Shown here in pieces: positions 1-10,389 of a stretch of 64,000 nt of DNA. Position 1 is the stretch's first letter, and each line of letters starts with the position of its first letter. Under the pieces are notes generated by a model, which was not told the DNA's origin, made no database searches, and saw only the letters and a list, made by a program, of their open reading frames with translations. A program made the position numbers and the translations under genes. This DNA is from Mytilus californianus. Lineage: Eukaryota > Mollusca > Bivalvia > Mytilida > Mytilidae. The stretch lies in assembly GCF_021869535.1 (NCBI RefSeq), contig NW_026262701.1:44395278-44459277 (forward strand). Direction: 5' to 3'.

Positions 1-729
1 TCCATGAATACAGTGCTTAGCCACAACCCTTATAAACAACTACTGTTAAAGAAAAAAATTAAAGATGATACCATAAATTTGCTTTAATCTAGCATTTTGT
101 TGGATTTAATTGCTTAAATATTTCTTTTTATGTCAGTGTACCTTTCAGAAAGTGTTTGTGCTAATATTTTACTTGCTATCAAGATGCAATTACAATAATT
201 TATTAAAATGAAAATTGATCAATATCAGAATGGAATGAAATTCTAAAGTAATTCATACGAATAAAAGAAATGTGTGGTATATCACAATGAGACAACATTT
301 CAGTTACACAAATAACAAAAAGACATCTTTTTCACGTTCCTGGTTTTTTTTTATATAGATTAGACTGTTGGTTTTCCTGTTTGAATGGTTTTACACTAGT
401 CTTTTTGGGGCCCTTTATAGCTTGCTGTTCGGTGTGAGCCAAAGCTCCGTGTTGAAGGCTATACTTTGACCTATAATTGTTTACTTTTTACACATTGTGA
501 CTTGGATGGATAGTTGTCTCATTGGCACTCATACCACATCTTCTTATTTATATATAGAGGTCAGCTTGCTGAAATACTTGTTTAAACAAAAAGTTGTGTA
601 CCCAACCAGTGAACATCTTGAGGTTGTAGTTTACCACACAAATCTTACCGTAAACAAGAATATATAGATTCTCAAATAAAACAACTACCGATTGCTTGTT
701 CAAAATTGTCTGTATTTGTATAATTTCAG
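1..729 (+). other. Intron of the V-ATPase subunit d gene, AT-rich, with a dispersed repeat
   Basis: This stretch precedes the terminal exon at 730 and ends in a pyrimidine-rich acceptor (ATAATTTCAG at 720-729). I searched it for the preceding exon, which in this family encodes the acidic stretch before VKL, and did not find it, so that exon lies left of the window. The only recognisable content is a dispersed repeat at about 340-553. Confidence 0.7.
340..553 (+). repeat. Dispersed repeat family A, copy 1
   Basis: The repeat runs from the ATATAGATTAGACTGTTGG segment to CATACCACATCTTCTTATTT. The same sequence recurs at about 6510-6804 (inverted), 14935-15257 (direct) and, much diverged, at 8009-8118. 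All copies share the end CTCATTGGCACTCATACCAC. No coding potential or terminal inverted repeat was seen. It resembles an abundant mussel repeat I recall, but the family name is unknown to me. Confidence 0.8.
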
Positions 730-891
730 GTTAAACTGATGAAGAATGCCTTCATGCAACAATTCCACTTTGGTGTGTTCTATTCCTATGTAAAACTGAA
801 AGAACAAGAAAATCGTAACATTATCTGGATTTCAGAATGTGTAGCACAACAACACAGGGCCAAAATTGATAGTTACATTCCTATATTTTGA
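730..891 (+). CDS. ATP6V0D1: V-type proton ATPase subunit d (V0 sector), last coding exon
   Basis: Subunit d is the peripheral stalk-docking subunit of the V0 sector. It sits on the cytoplasmic face of the c-ring and couples the V1 rotor to proton transport across endosomal, lysosomal and secretory membranes. The exon encodes 53 residues in phase 0 from a clear acceptor (TTTCAG, 724-729) to a TGA at 889-891. The protein contains [17 protein letters not shown] and ends in [10 protein letters not shown], matching the family's very conserved C-terminus (AKIDNYIPIF in vertebrates). All upstream exons are outside the window, so the gene is partial because of the window edge, not broken. Assignment to subunit d is near certain. 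The D1-type symbol is the default for an invertebrate with a single d gene, and D1 and D2 cannot be told apart from this exon alone. Confidence 0.95.
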   Translation, partial: VKLMKNAFMQQFHFGVFYSYVKLKEQENRNIIWISECVAQQHRAKIDSYIPIF

Positions 892-1907
892 TGAGATCTG
901 AACACAAGGGAGACAACTTTTTGAAACAAAATAAATTTCAGGGGAGATAATTCAATTTTACATTGTACATTCCTCATAATGAATGAAATTGTTTGTATAG
1001 CATGTATGTCAAGAAATATTATTAATTTACAATCACTTTAAAATAGGCTATACTACATTTGTTATTAAACAATATTACTTCTTTGTTGAAAAATGTGATT
1101 GCATGATGGTTGTACAATCTACATTAATAGTTATTTATTTCAATGAAAATTGCTACAAAATGCAAGTTGTTTATTATGTAAAGTTTTATTTATTTTGGTT
1201 TAAGGGTTGAAGAATTATAGGAAAACAGTCATGAAATGTTTAGTATATTTCTCAATGATATACATTTTAAATTTATCTAGTCATAAATATTAGGCTGATA
1301 TAAAAAATATTCATTTAAAGGTCTAGTTAATATAGAATATATTTTATATTAATCTAGAGAAAAAAAATAGGTTATAAAACAAGGAAATAATTTTTTCAAA
1401 TTGGAAAAAAGTCCTATTAATAGTTTAGTTAGCATTAGTTAAACATTCTGAATTTAGTAATAAACACATTTGTTTGTTTCAAGTCAAAATTTCTTCAGAT
1501 GTCCTCTTTTTTTGTTGTTGGGTTGCTGTTCCATCGTCGTGAAAATGTATAACCCACATCTTCTTTTATTCATCTTAGGTGCATGACTCTTGCTTGATAA
1601 TGATAAATAGTTCGCAGTCCTCACTTGTTTCTGCAAAAACAAATCTTTATCACACATTTTTCAAAAACGCCTGTTAACATTATGTTATATAATCTCTAAT
1701 AGTGCTATTTCAAAGATTAATACAGTATAAAAGAAATTTTTTTTTATGAAGTGTTGTTAAAAAACCTAATATACCATAGAAGTAGATGCGAGTTAGTACA
1801 TATTATTCAGATCTTTGGAAAAGAAATATTAATTTATGTGTAATGATATTAGAATGTGATATATTTTGTTGTGTAAATATCGTTGTACATTAAAGAGAAT
1901 AAATAAA
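892..1907 (+). other. Probable 3' UTR of the V-ATPase subunit d gene
   Basis: AT-rich sequence without coding signal follows the stop codon. Possible poly(A) signals AATAAA lie at 930-935, 1459-1464 and 1898-1903 (with an overlapping second copy at 1902-1907). Which one is used cannot be told from sequence. The region to about 1500 holds no recognisable repeat. Confidence 0.45.
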
Positions 1908-2255
1908 TGGTCATTAAATCATTGAAATCCTTATGTATTGATTGTCAGTTCTATCAAACTTATTGATCTGTAAGTACAGTGCTGCCTCAGTTCTTGTCTT
2001 ATCATGCTTACCTTGAGTGCCTTGGGTTGTATGTTCAATCCCTTGCCGGGTAAAACCAAAGACATTAAAATTTATATTTTCTGCTTCTCGGCTTAGCACA
2101 AGGCATTAGTTGTAAGGACAAAGAATTGTTGTTGGGGTCAGAATAATGTGTCTGGGTAGGGTGGCATGTCTCCCTTGGAACTGTTACCTTGTGAAGAAGC
2201 ATGTTAAAAATCTGACTCAGTCTGTTGGTATAGTATAAAGCAGAGTTAATATTTT
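1908..2255. other. Intergenic, nothing recognised
   Basis: Short reading frames on the minus strand here have no domain, no splice context and no ATG-started coding bias. I see no RNA gene or inverted repeat. Confidence 0.5.
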
Positions 2256-2548
2256 TATACCCCCACTTTAAAAAAGTGGGGGTATACTGTTTTCCCTCTG
2301 TCTGTCCATCGGTCAGTCCATTTGTCAGTCCGTCCATCAGTCCCATGAATATTTTTCGTCACATTATTCTCAGGAACTACAATAGTCAATACAAGGATTT
2401 CTGAAATTTGTTTTCAGGGTTTATACAAGTCCGCTATACCGTGTGATGCATTTTCAGATTCATTACTCAACAACTTCCTGTTAACCTTATACTTTTAGTG
2501 GGCGGGGGTATCATTAGTGAGCAGTAGCTCACAGATTCACTTGTTATT
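2256..2548 (+). repeat. Dispersed repeat opening with a perfect hairpin
   Basis: The element opens with a perfect 14-bp inverted repeat (2256-2269 and 2273-2286, three-base loop) built around TATACCCCCACTTT. A CTGTCTGTCC/GTCAGTCC-rich stretch follows, and it ends near GTGGGCGGGGGTAT and AGCAGTAGCTCACAG. I recall this layout as a common bivalve repeat. No open reading frame of interest. Confidence 0.6.
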
Positions 2549-3758
2549 TCAAATCAATTTGTTCTAGTCCTTAATATGTAGTTAATTTGCCACTACTGGA
2601 CATTAAACAACCAATACAAAAAGAGACCCTACATGTACATTGTATTTCCAGCAATGTGATTATGATGTTAACTGTCATAAAAGAAGAGAAAATCATACTT
2701 TCATAACCTATTCTGTTTGATATTTGAGTACAATTTAGGCACAACTTATTGAAGTAAAAGCATGAAATTTCATAGGAGAGGTTTTGTTGTCTAATCAGAA
2801 AAAAATGAGAATTTAATGAGAAATTTTTTGTAAAGGTTTCTTCAATTCATCAGTCCTGCCAAGTTTGTTTCACATTAGCTTTGAGGGTTTCAGAGAAAGA
2901 TATGAGAATGTGATTTCCCATATGATTTCAAGGGGAACTATGAACCACAAATGCCACCATATTTGCCACTTGATTGACATTAAATGAAAAACATTTGTAG
3001 AGTGTCTCCCAATCATCAGCATTTGGCCTTGTAGTCCAGAGAAAGTTGATTTTTTAAAATTGGCTAATCAGATTCAAAGATTGCATGTCCGTCATGTGTT
3101 TCGTTATATGAGACAAATGAGGATCGTATGTAGAGATCCCTCCAAGTTGTTTTAAGGGAAAAAAAATAAGAATTATACAGCAATGACAATGGAAGCCAAG
3201 TGGTGGCAATAGCTCAATTGCATCTTCACCAGGATATTTCTCATACAGGGTAAAACAATCTTTCACGGGATTTGTTGTAAACTTTTTATATTGTACACTT
3301 TAATCATTCTGCCAGAACAATCTTAAGATAAAAGGGGAAGAGTAGAGTGTTCATAACTTGTTAAATCCCAACACAGGTTCGTTTGTCTGTCCAATCTAGG
3401 AACCTTATACCAGGTTGTTGTCAATTATATCTCAATGTTTATTTATACAAAATTTGGTGTTGATGGCAGATGTAAGATTATCTCTTTCAAATGTAATCAA
3501 AACTTGTCTGTTTCAAGGCATCTAAGAGTTTGACAAATTGTATCGATATTCATTTATTGTTAAAAGAATATGTTAACCTCTAGATGTCTTGAATTTTGTG
3601 TTAATTTATAGATTCAACCAGAACAAGTAGTTGCACACAATGTTGTACAAAGTATATCCACACTGTTTATTGAAGAAAATTTAAAGTATTAAACAGACGG
3701 TGACTACACTGTAGATTTATACACAGTACAATTTATCATGATTAAGGTCAAGACCAAA
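2549..3758. other. Intergenic DNA with decayed repeat traces
   Basis: Around 3195-3240 the text GTGGTGGCAATAGCTCAATTG resembles the AAGCTCAC/GGTGAGC end of the bivalve repeat seen intact near 17400-18200. No exon, tRNA or terminal repeats were recognised. Confidence 0.4.
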
Positions 3759-3967
3759 TACTGTAAACTCAGAAATTATTGCGAGGTTTTTATTAATGCG
3801 AATAATGGGACTGGGTGAATATCGCAATAAGAACTCCCATTCTGATAACTGAAATATAGACATGTATGCACTTTTTTTCGAAATCGCCATTATAAAACTC
3901 GCATTTTTTGTCCATTTTTGAAAAATCCCAATAATAAATGCATGCAATAATTTCTGAATTTACAGTA
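3759..3967 (+). mobile_element. MITE family 1 (TA-flanked, ~210 bp), copy 1
   Basis: The ends are TACTGTAAACTCAG and CTGAATTTACAGTA, inverted copies of each other over about 27 bp including AAATTATTGCG. The interior repeats TCGCAATAAT/ATTATTGCGA motifs in both orientations. Three other copies are full length or nearly so (11413-11623, 13276-13486, 18319-18503). If the outer TA is the target duplication, the pattern fits a Tc1/mariner-type MITE. There is no coding capacity. Confidence 0.85.
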
Positions 3968-4665
3968 TCAAATCTCTCCTTAATACAGAAGCTGAGTACT
4001 ACATGTATGTAATGAGAATTCTGGACAGATGGACAGACTGACAAGGCAATTGCAGAATACTAGTCACTTCATAAGCGCAGTATAATTATAGTTAAAAGGA
4101 GGATCAGCTAGAAAGGGCTAGTACTTTGGTATCTTAGTTGTAATGACAGTCAATGCAGGTGAGACATGCAACTTAGATCTGTCTATCCTGTTAAAAGGTA
4201 CAACATTTATTATATGTTAATTAAAAATAGTTGAAAACCATTGCAACCCCCCAACCATCCCCCAAAAGAAAACATAGAAAATTATATATATGACATCCTT
4301 TTTTCATACAATTCCTCCATCAGCCAGTGTAGAATTAAAAAAGTGGAAATCAAAACAATATTGAAAAGCTTTAAGGAAAAAATATAGATCTATGTCATAA
4401 TTACATAATTTTATTCCCCCAAAAAAATGTTTATACATTTGTATACAAAAACAGTATAAAACTTTACTAAGAAAATATTGATGATTAAAACATTTAAGTC
4501 TTTAACAAATCATATCAGGTATAAATTTCTGTAACGTTGCACAAGGCCATAATGAAACAACTTAAGACACTTCTATTCATTTTTTGACATTTCTGCCCTA
4601 TACGATTTTCTTTATCTAGAACAGTTAACAAGATAATAGACAAACTTGCATTATACTCCTTTCTT
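3968..4665. other. Intergenic AT-rich DNA, nothing recognised
   Basis: No exon, RNA gene or repeat ends were found. A small C-rich tract (4245-4266) is the only compositional oddity. Confidence 0.4.
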
Positions 4666-4870
4666 ATTTTTATAGCCTTGTAAGCCATGTTGGTTAGCAG
4701 GCAAAATAACAGGACATATTCTTTAAAGCTTGATACCCTAAGTATGATTTGGGTCTAGTTTGGTTTCAATTGGGCAAAGTAATTTCATAGAAGATTTTTG
4801 TGAAAGTTATGGACTGCAAAAGACTACTGATGCAAAGTGATAAGTAAAGCTCACTTGGTCCTTTGGGCAT
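4666..4870 (+). repeat. Diverged copy of the large bivalve repeat also at 17330-18200
   Basis: It shares in order TTTTTATAGCC...GCCATGTTGGTT, GGACA..TTTT..AA, GATTTGGGTCTAGTTTGGTTT, ATAGAAGATTTTTGTGAAAG and the end AAAGCTCACTTGGTCCTTTG. The intact relative at 17500-18190 has the same order of blocks. Confidence 0.6.
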
Positions 4871-4930
4871 GGTGAGCTAAAAACGTGCAAGGAAAAGTTT
4901 ATATCAAGCCAATAATCAAATCAATTAACA

Positions 4931-5096
4931 AATATCTCTAGTTAAATATTTATTCCAAAATAAACAAATAAAACAATCAAAATTCAAACAATATATAATA
5001 ATGTGCTTAAAAAATAAGTCATAAAAACATTGTCATAGAAATAACAATTCATGTCTGATAATATTCTGTCATTACTCAAATATTGTATAGGTTACT
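4931..5096 (+). repeat. Direct repeat, left copy (partner 5583-5757)
   Basis: Both copies begin TTAAATATTTATTCCAAAATAAA and run through ATAATG.TGCACTTAAAAAATAA-type text to a shared CAAATATTGTATA. I judge them about 80% alike by eye. A MITE (5148-5404) sits between them. Confidence 0.6.
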
Positions 5097-5147
5097 CAAA
5101 AAAAAAAAAAGTTATAAAACATGAATGATAATCAAAAAGACAATTAG

Positions 5148-5404
5148 ATATGAGCTGCGTCTGATAGAAATCGACCTTATGCAAGTGCACGTTGACATGT
5201 ACATGTGTAAGACTATGATTGATTATATAACATTCAAATATGAAATAAAAGATGAATTTTGAACTGCTTTGTAGGGTTCTTATGACAACTTAATTTCTAA
5301 ACAGTTACAGGCTTTCCATGGAGATTTTTTCAACCAGAAATAGGTTTACAGATGTATTCGAATTCATTTGCATAAGGTCGATTTCTATCCGACACAGCTC
5401 ATAT
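5148..5404. mobile_element. MITE family 2, ~257 bp with 37-bp inverted ends
   Basis: The left end (5148-5184) begins ATATGAGCTGCGTCTGATAG. The right end (5368-5404) is its inverted copy with two mismatches, ending CACAGCTCATAT. The interior has no open reading frame. I could not settle a target duplication. Only one copy was seen in the window. Confidence 0.8.
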
Positions 5405-5582
5405 GTTAAAAGCTGTTGTGATTAAAATAAAATTAAGGAAGATGATGACAAATAAACAATTTTTCTTATAGTTGACAGAAGAAATTGGCACTGTTTACGA
5501 AGATTTTAAGGTCATTTTGTAATGAAAATAAAAACAACTGGTCAGGAAAAGTTATTTCAGCTATCAAAGAAATTTAAATTCA
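5405..5582. other. Intergenic AT-rich spacer
   Basis: No feature recognised between the family 2 MITE and the right-hand direct repeat. Confidence 0.4.
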
Positions 5583-5757
5583 AAATCTATCTCTGGTTAA
5601 ATATTTATTCCAAAATAAAGAAATTAAAACAACTAAAATACAAAAGAAAAATAATGATGCACTTAAAAAATAAATTGTCATAAGAAACATTGCCATAACA
5701 ATAAAAAATCATATCTGTTCTGTCAACAGCCAAATATTGTATAATGTTACAAAAATA
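5583..5757 (+). repeat. Direct repeat, right copy (partner 4931-5096)
   Basis: See the left copy. This copy differs by scattered substitutions and small indels, so the duplication is not recent. Confidence 0.6.
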
Positions 5758-6509
5758 AAGGTCCTGCATTCTCATCCAATTTATTTTTTTTCAAATCTAG
5801 AGCGTGCATTTATCTTTTTATTATTGTTATTTTTTATCCACTATTCACTAGATAAAATATTTTACCATTTGATCAGTTCATAGAGATTAACTCAAACTTC
5901 AACTTGGTATTAAAACATTTAAGCAAATTGGTATTGTGAAAGGACAAAACATTTTAAATATGCACAGTATGCTTTATGTTTTATGATTTACTGACATTTT
6001 TCTACAAAATTCCCTTTTATTTATGAGAATATTCCACAAAACTTATCTTGCCTATAGAGCTGATTATGGCGATTAGTTGACTGATGATTGACAGACAGCA
6101 TGCAATCTTATCAAAATTATTTTTCTGCACTTGCACCTCATTTTCGTTCCATTTTTTTATATTTCATGTGTGGAAGAAAAACATTACCCTCAAGCAGATG
6201 TTATTAGATCTTCTAAGAGTGAGAATAAACAACTGAAACAAAATGAGTAGCAAGTGCAATGAGTTTATTTTAAATAGATTGGACAGACAATAGTTTGATG
6301 TTAAGTGTTAACAATAGTTCATTTATTGAGATTTTCAATTTAGAAAGCACAAAAAGTAAAAACAATACTTTTATTTATACAAAATACAATAATAAAAAGA
6401 TTTGCATGTAAAATAAGAATGCTAAATACAATAAATAGGCATGCATGCAAAATAAAGGAAAAGAAAATACAAAATGTTATATTTTTAACAAATATGATTT
6501 AGAATGTAA
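5758..6509. other. Intergenic AT-rich DNA, nothing recognised
   Basis: No exon-like frame with splice signals, no RNA gene and no terminal repeats were seen. Confidence 0.4.
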
Positions 6510-6804
6510 ATAGGAAGATGTGGTATGAGTGCCAATGAGACAACTCTCCATCCAAGTCACAATGTATAAAAAGTAAACAATTATAAATCAAAGTACAGCC
6601 TTCAACACGGAGCCTTGGCTCACACCGAACAGCAAGCTATAAAGGGCCCCAAAATGACTAGTGTAAAACAATTCAAATAAGAAAACCAATCTATATAAAA
6701 AACGAGAAACGAGAAACACTTATGAAACACATTAACAAACAACAACCACTAAACAATAGGCTCCTGACTTAGGACAGGTGCAAACAAATGCAGCGGGTTT
6801 AACA
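6510..6804 (-). repeat. Dispersed repeat family A, copy 2 (inverted)
   Basis: Starts AAGATGTGGTATGAGTGCC and runs through GAACAGCAAGCTATAAAGGG to the extended head AATGCAGCGGGTTTAACATG. It is the reverse complement of the copies at 340-553 and 14935-15257, and shares the longer head region only with the latter. Confidence 0.85.
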
Positions 6805-7032
6805 TGTCAACATTTCCCTATTATTTTGTTTCTCCTTTTGAATTTCCGAAGGCAATACACTGAAATTTTGTTTCAAAGCAGTTCCCTAAATATTAGTGTT
6901 AATTTCATTACTTTAACAAATAATTTCAGGAAAATATTTTGCTATTCTTGTCATAAATTCCAGATATTTCTTAGATATTTGCAGAGGGGGTATATCTATA
7001 CTTACACAACCATATATAAGTAAGCAAAAAAG

Positions 7033-7244
7033 TACTGATGATTCATTATTATTCGTTGGATACCAATTTTCAAGGATTTCGTGGGTACAGGTGAACCTTT
7101 AATTTAATTGTTCAATGAATTGCAAATGTTCTATAGGGTTGTATGCAGACCTTGGCAAAACCATGAAATCAAATATCCCTGAAAATGCAGGTTTTTCTCA
7201 ATCAATGAAAATTGGTACCTATGAAAATAAATGAATTCACAGTA
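7033..7244 (+). mobile_element. MITE family 3, ~212 bp
   Basis: The ends TACTGATGATTCATTATTAT and GAATTCACAGTA are inverted relatives. Inside them GGATACCAATTTTC and GAAAATTGGTACC form a second inverted pair. The centre contains TGTATGCAGACCTTGGCAAA. I recall this as a widespread bivalve element. Non-coding. Confidence 0.7.
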
Positions 7245-8008
7245 ACATACCTTATAATATCAGCACTAAACAATAAAAAAATTTAAGCACCAGATGCTGA
7301 TTTAAACAAATAATAACATATAGTTAAAAAAGTTCCATTTATTTACAAAAATACAGGTAATTCCAAAACAAATGAAATGGAAATGCACTTTAGTCTCAAT
7401 AAAATTAAATATACCAGTTACTGCATAATAATAAAAATCCTTCTTGAGGGACAATTAAATCACAACATAAATGATATTTATTTTGTAGCACCAGATATGC
7501 ATTTCTTCAATTAATCAAAATTCTTTTTGTCATGTTCAAAGTTGAGTAAATTCTAAAGTTTAGAAAATTAAATATACTCTATGACACACTATAAACTTCC
7601 CACTTCTCTCAAGTGAGATTAAATATCATGGTTAACAACTGAAATATACTAACGACTGTACAGCACAAACAAACATACATAGATGTCTTTAATCAGTATC
7701 ATTGCACAAAACTTAAGACTATATACATAAATATTAAACAAAAATGTCTGTTTAACAAAATGTTTAAATTAATATGAAAATGTCATGACAAGGAGAACAG
7801 GCACACTGACTTGTATAGCAATAGATTAAAACAAAATATAAAACACATAACAAATGTCTTTAAAATATGAAAATTACCATTATGATTTATAAAATATATA
7901 TCATAAATATGGAACATCACTTTAAAAATATGGCACAATACTCTCATATCTGTAAATCAATACTGAACAAATTTCATATTTTTCGCAAACAATACGGTAT
8001 GGGTTTTT
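7245..8008. other. Intergenic AT-rich DNA, nothing recognised
   Basis: Long A/T runs, no coding frame with splice signals, no structured repeat. Confidence 0.4.
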
Positions 8009-8118
8009 CTCATTGTTGAAGGCTGTACAGTTGCCTATAATTGCTTACAAACACTTCATTTGAACATTGGTGGATAGTTGTCTCTTTGCCAATCATACCG
8101 CATCTCCTTATTTTTAAA
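8009..8118 (+). repeat. Dispersed repeat family A, diverged fragment
   Basis: The order TTGAAGGCTGTAC, CCTATAATTG, GGTGGATAGTTGTCTC, CATACCGCATCTCCTTATTT parallels the 3' half of family A with many substitutions. Confidence 0.6.
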
Positions 8119-8914
8119 AACATTGAAAACTGATCTGATCAAACTTTCAAAACTTTCCTTTCTTTTGGGGAAATAAGATGACCTGATCCAAAATATTTCA
8201 TCAAAACATAATTTGTTTTTGTTTATACAGTATCTGGAAAGACTTTTGAACCATCCTAAATACTGTAAATTCAATGTTTTCTGCGTGCATTTATCATTGT
8301 GATTGTTATACAATGGAAAACAAATGTGCAATTAATTATCACGATTTCAGGAAAAGCTACATACTACTTAATTTTGCAAAATTTAAAATGCAAAACTTAT
8401 CATCTCACACTTTTTTGAAAAATAGAAAAAAAAATCTTGCAAAACTTCCTGATTTTTTCAGTATTTTTCGCTTGTGTGAAGACATCAAATTTTTGTATAT
8501 TGATACAAGTTTCATTGCATGTGAAGCAACGTTTTTCTGAATGATATATCATTGTAATCATATAATGCCCACGGCGGATCTCACATGGGATTTTAGGTAC
8601 AGACATGCAGCTGGGAAACCACCCCTCCCACTTCATATATTGTCCTATATATATATTTCATGGCAAAATCATAACCCATTCATATATTTCTCAGTTATCA
8701 CATGTACAATTTTTGATTCTTGATTTAATTTAAAACAATAAAACAGTATTTAAACAAAAATCTAATCGAAAGATGAAATTAACTGACCCATTGACATTTT
8801 ACCTTAGTGGAATTGCAACCCAACTGATATGTTTTTACATTTCAAAAAAGGGAACCATTCCAGTGGCACGTCTGTGTATACCCTCATATAGGAAGAGACC
8901 CTCAAGATAATACC
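8119..8914. other. Intergenic, with a decayed MITE family 1 end
   Basis: At about 8262-8290 TACTGTAAATTCAATG followed by GCGTGCATTTATCATTG resembles the end of MITE family 1, but no matching inverted end was found. The reading frames on both strands across 8270-8640 are a by-product of this decayed, partly palindromic sequence. Confidence 0.4.
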
Positions 8915-9640
8915 CTACTCAGAATAACACACCACAGTAAACACCTGCCCTAATCTGAATGACATATCACAGTAAATATATGATGCCCTTGTCTGAATGA
9001 TGCATCACAGTAAACATATGATGCCCTTGTCTGAATAACACATAACCATAAACACATGTAGTCATACTCTGGATGACACTTGACTGTAAACATATGTAGA
9101 AATATTCAGAATGATATGTGGATGTAAAGATATGTAGCCATACACTGAATGACACATTACTTTTAATAAACATTTGTAGAAATACTCAGAATGATATATG
9201 TGGATGTAATAATTTGAAGCCATACACTGAATGACACATTACTGTAGGCATATGCAGCTATACTCTGAATGATATATTGCTGTGAACATATGTAGCCATA
9301 CTCTGAATGACACATGGCTATAGAAATATGTAGCTATACTCTGAATGATATATTGCTGTGAACATATATAGCCATACTCTGAATGACACATGGCTATAGA
9401 AATATGTAGCTATACTCTGAATGACACATGGCTAAAGACATATGTAGCTATACTCTGAATGATATCTAACTACAGGCATATGCAGGTCTAACTAAATGAC
9501 ATATTGCTGTAAACATTTTGTACTTCACCCTGATTTCCCAAGGAAATGACATATTGCTGTAAACATTTTGCACTTCATCACTGTGACTTCACTAGTGAAT
9601 GACATAATTGCTATAAACATTTGGCACTTTATTCTGACTT
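8915..9640. repeat. Degenerate minisatellite with a 38-bp unit
   Basis: The motif TACTCTGAATGA(CACAT/TATAT) recurs at exactly 38-bp spacing at 9261, 9299, 9337, 9375, 9413 and 9451, with GTAAACATATGTAGC-like text between. More diverged units extend left to about 8915 and right to about 9640. Units at 9261-9412 alternate between TATATTGCTGTG and CACATGGCTATAG types, suggesting a 76-bp higher-order unit. Composition and decay suggest an old, non-coding tandem array. Confidence 0.85.
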
Positions 9641-9740
9641 CCCTAGCAAGAAAGTCTTCTGTAATATCACTGTTGTTTTATCTGTAAATATAAATATTGG
9701 TAGATAACACAAAAAATATGTACATCGGTTACATTAATGA

Positions 9741-9991
9741 TTGATTGGTGTTTAAGGCCACTTTCAACACTATTGTGCTATTTCCTGGCCGTCAGTTTTT
9801 ATTGGTTGTGGAAGCCGGAGTCCCCGGAGAAAACCACCGACCTTCGGTAGGAAAACTGACAATCCTTGTCAATTAAGATTGGAGTTGAGTGCACCTGCCC
9901 CGTGCGGGATTCAAACTCACAACCTCAGTGTTGACTGGCTAGTGATACAGTAGTTTGACTACTTAGACCACTCGGCCACCGAGGCCCCTGA
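9741..9991 (-). mobile_element. tRNA-derived SINE, full length, with target duplication
   Basis: Read on the minus strand, the element starts with a tRNA-like head: A box TGGCCGAGTGG and B box GTTTGAATCCC, the internal RNA polymerase III promoter pair. A body with TTGTCAGTTTTCCTACCGAA and AATAAAAACTGAC follows, then AACACCAATCAATCA at the 3' end. Flanking repeats TTACATTAATGA (9729-9740) and TTACATGAATGA (9992-10003) differ at one base and fit a 12-bp target duplication. A 5'-truncated relative lies at 23101-23258. The head resembles a serine/leucine-type tRNA. It may belong to a molluscan V-SINE-like family, but the family name is not established here. Confidence 0.9.
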
Positions 9992-10003
9992 TTACATGAA
10001 TGA

Positions 10004-10300
10004 TATACTTGTCTTATCCCCATGACAATAATTATCTTTTTAATATTTCATTGATAAACGTCTGTATATTATATGGTTTTTTATTAACATGAAAACAGTT
10101 AAAACCTTGGAATGTTTTAAGATATATATATTTCCACTGCTATTGATGAGGTTATTATTTTGAATTGGGAAAATGAAAGTTGATAAAGATGATATTTTTT
10201 CAAAATGTAACAGGATTTTATCACAATAAATACAGCGGCATATTGGCAAAAAGATGTTCATGATATCTTACAATAATAACCATTTTACTCAATCAAAATT
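10004..10300 (-). other. Probable 3' UTR of the SLC7-type gene
   Basis: The stretch follows the TAA at 10301-10303 on the minus strand. A minus-strand AATAAA at 10080-10085 lies about 216 bases past the stop and is a reasonable poly(A) signal. No other feature seen. Confidence 0.5.
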
Positions 10301-10389
10301 TTACTTAGAAACTGCAGCATTTTCCTCAATCATTTCATTCTGACCATGGTATAAATCAACTATATCCTCAAACATGTTTAACCACGTCA
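10301..10389 (-). CDS. SLC7-type gene, coding exon 10 (C-terminal tail, residues 443-471)
   Basis: The phase matches exon 9 (T|TG) and the frame ends at TAA 10303-10301, making the whole coding sequence a multiple of three. The tail TWLNMFEDIVDLYHGQNEM is acidic and amphipathic, as expected for an SLC7 C-terminus, but is not a diagnostic block. The weak point is the acceptor: the AG at 10391-10390 follows an A run and repeat DNA, with no pyrimidine tract. Reading through the exon 9 donor is the main alternative. Confidence 0.6.

Noticed and set aside
2065-2346. 93-codon minus-strand frame
   Set aside because: Its DGLTNGLTDGQTEG-like start is the translation of the CTGTCC/CAGTCC-rich dispersed repeat at 2286-2345.
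8056-8636. Overlapping frames on both strands
   Set aside because: They coincide with a decayed family A repeat and a partly palindromic decayed MITE end, which yields open frames on both strands.
9896-9989. A functional tRNA gene
   Set aside because: A and B boxes are present, but the acceptor stem does not close as a tRNA and the head continues into a SINE body with a target duplication.
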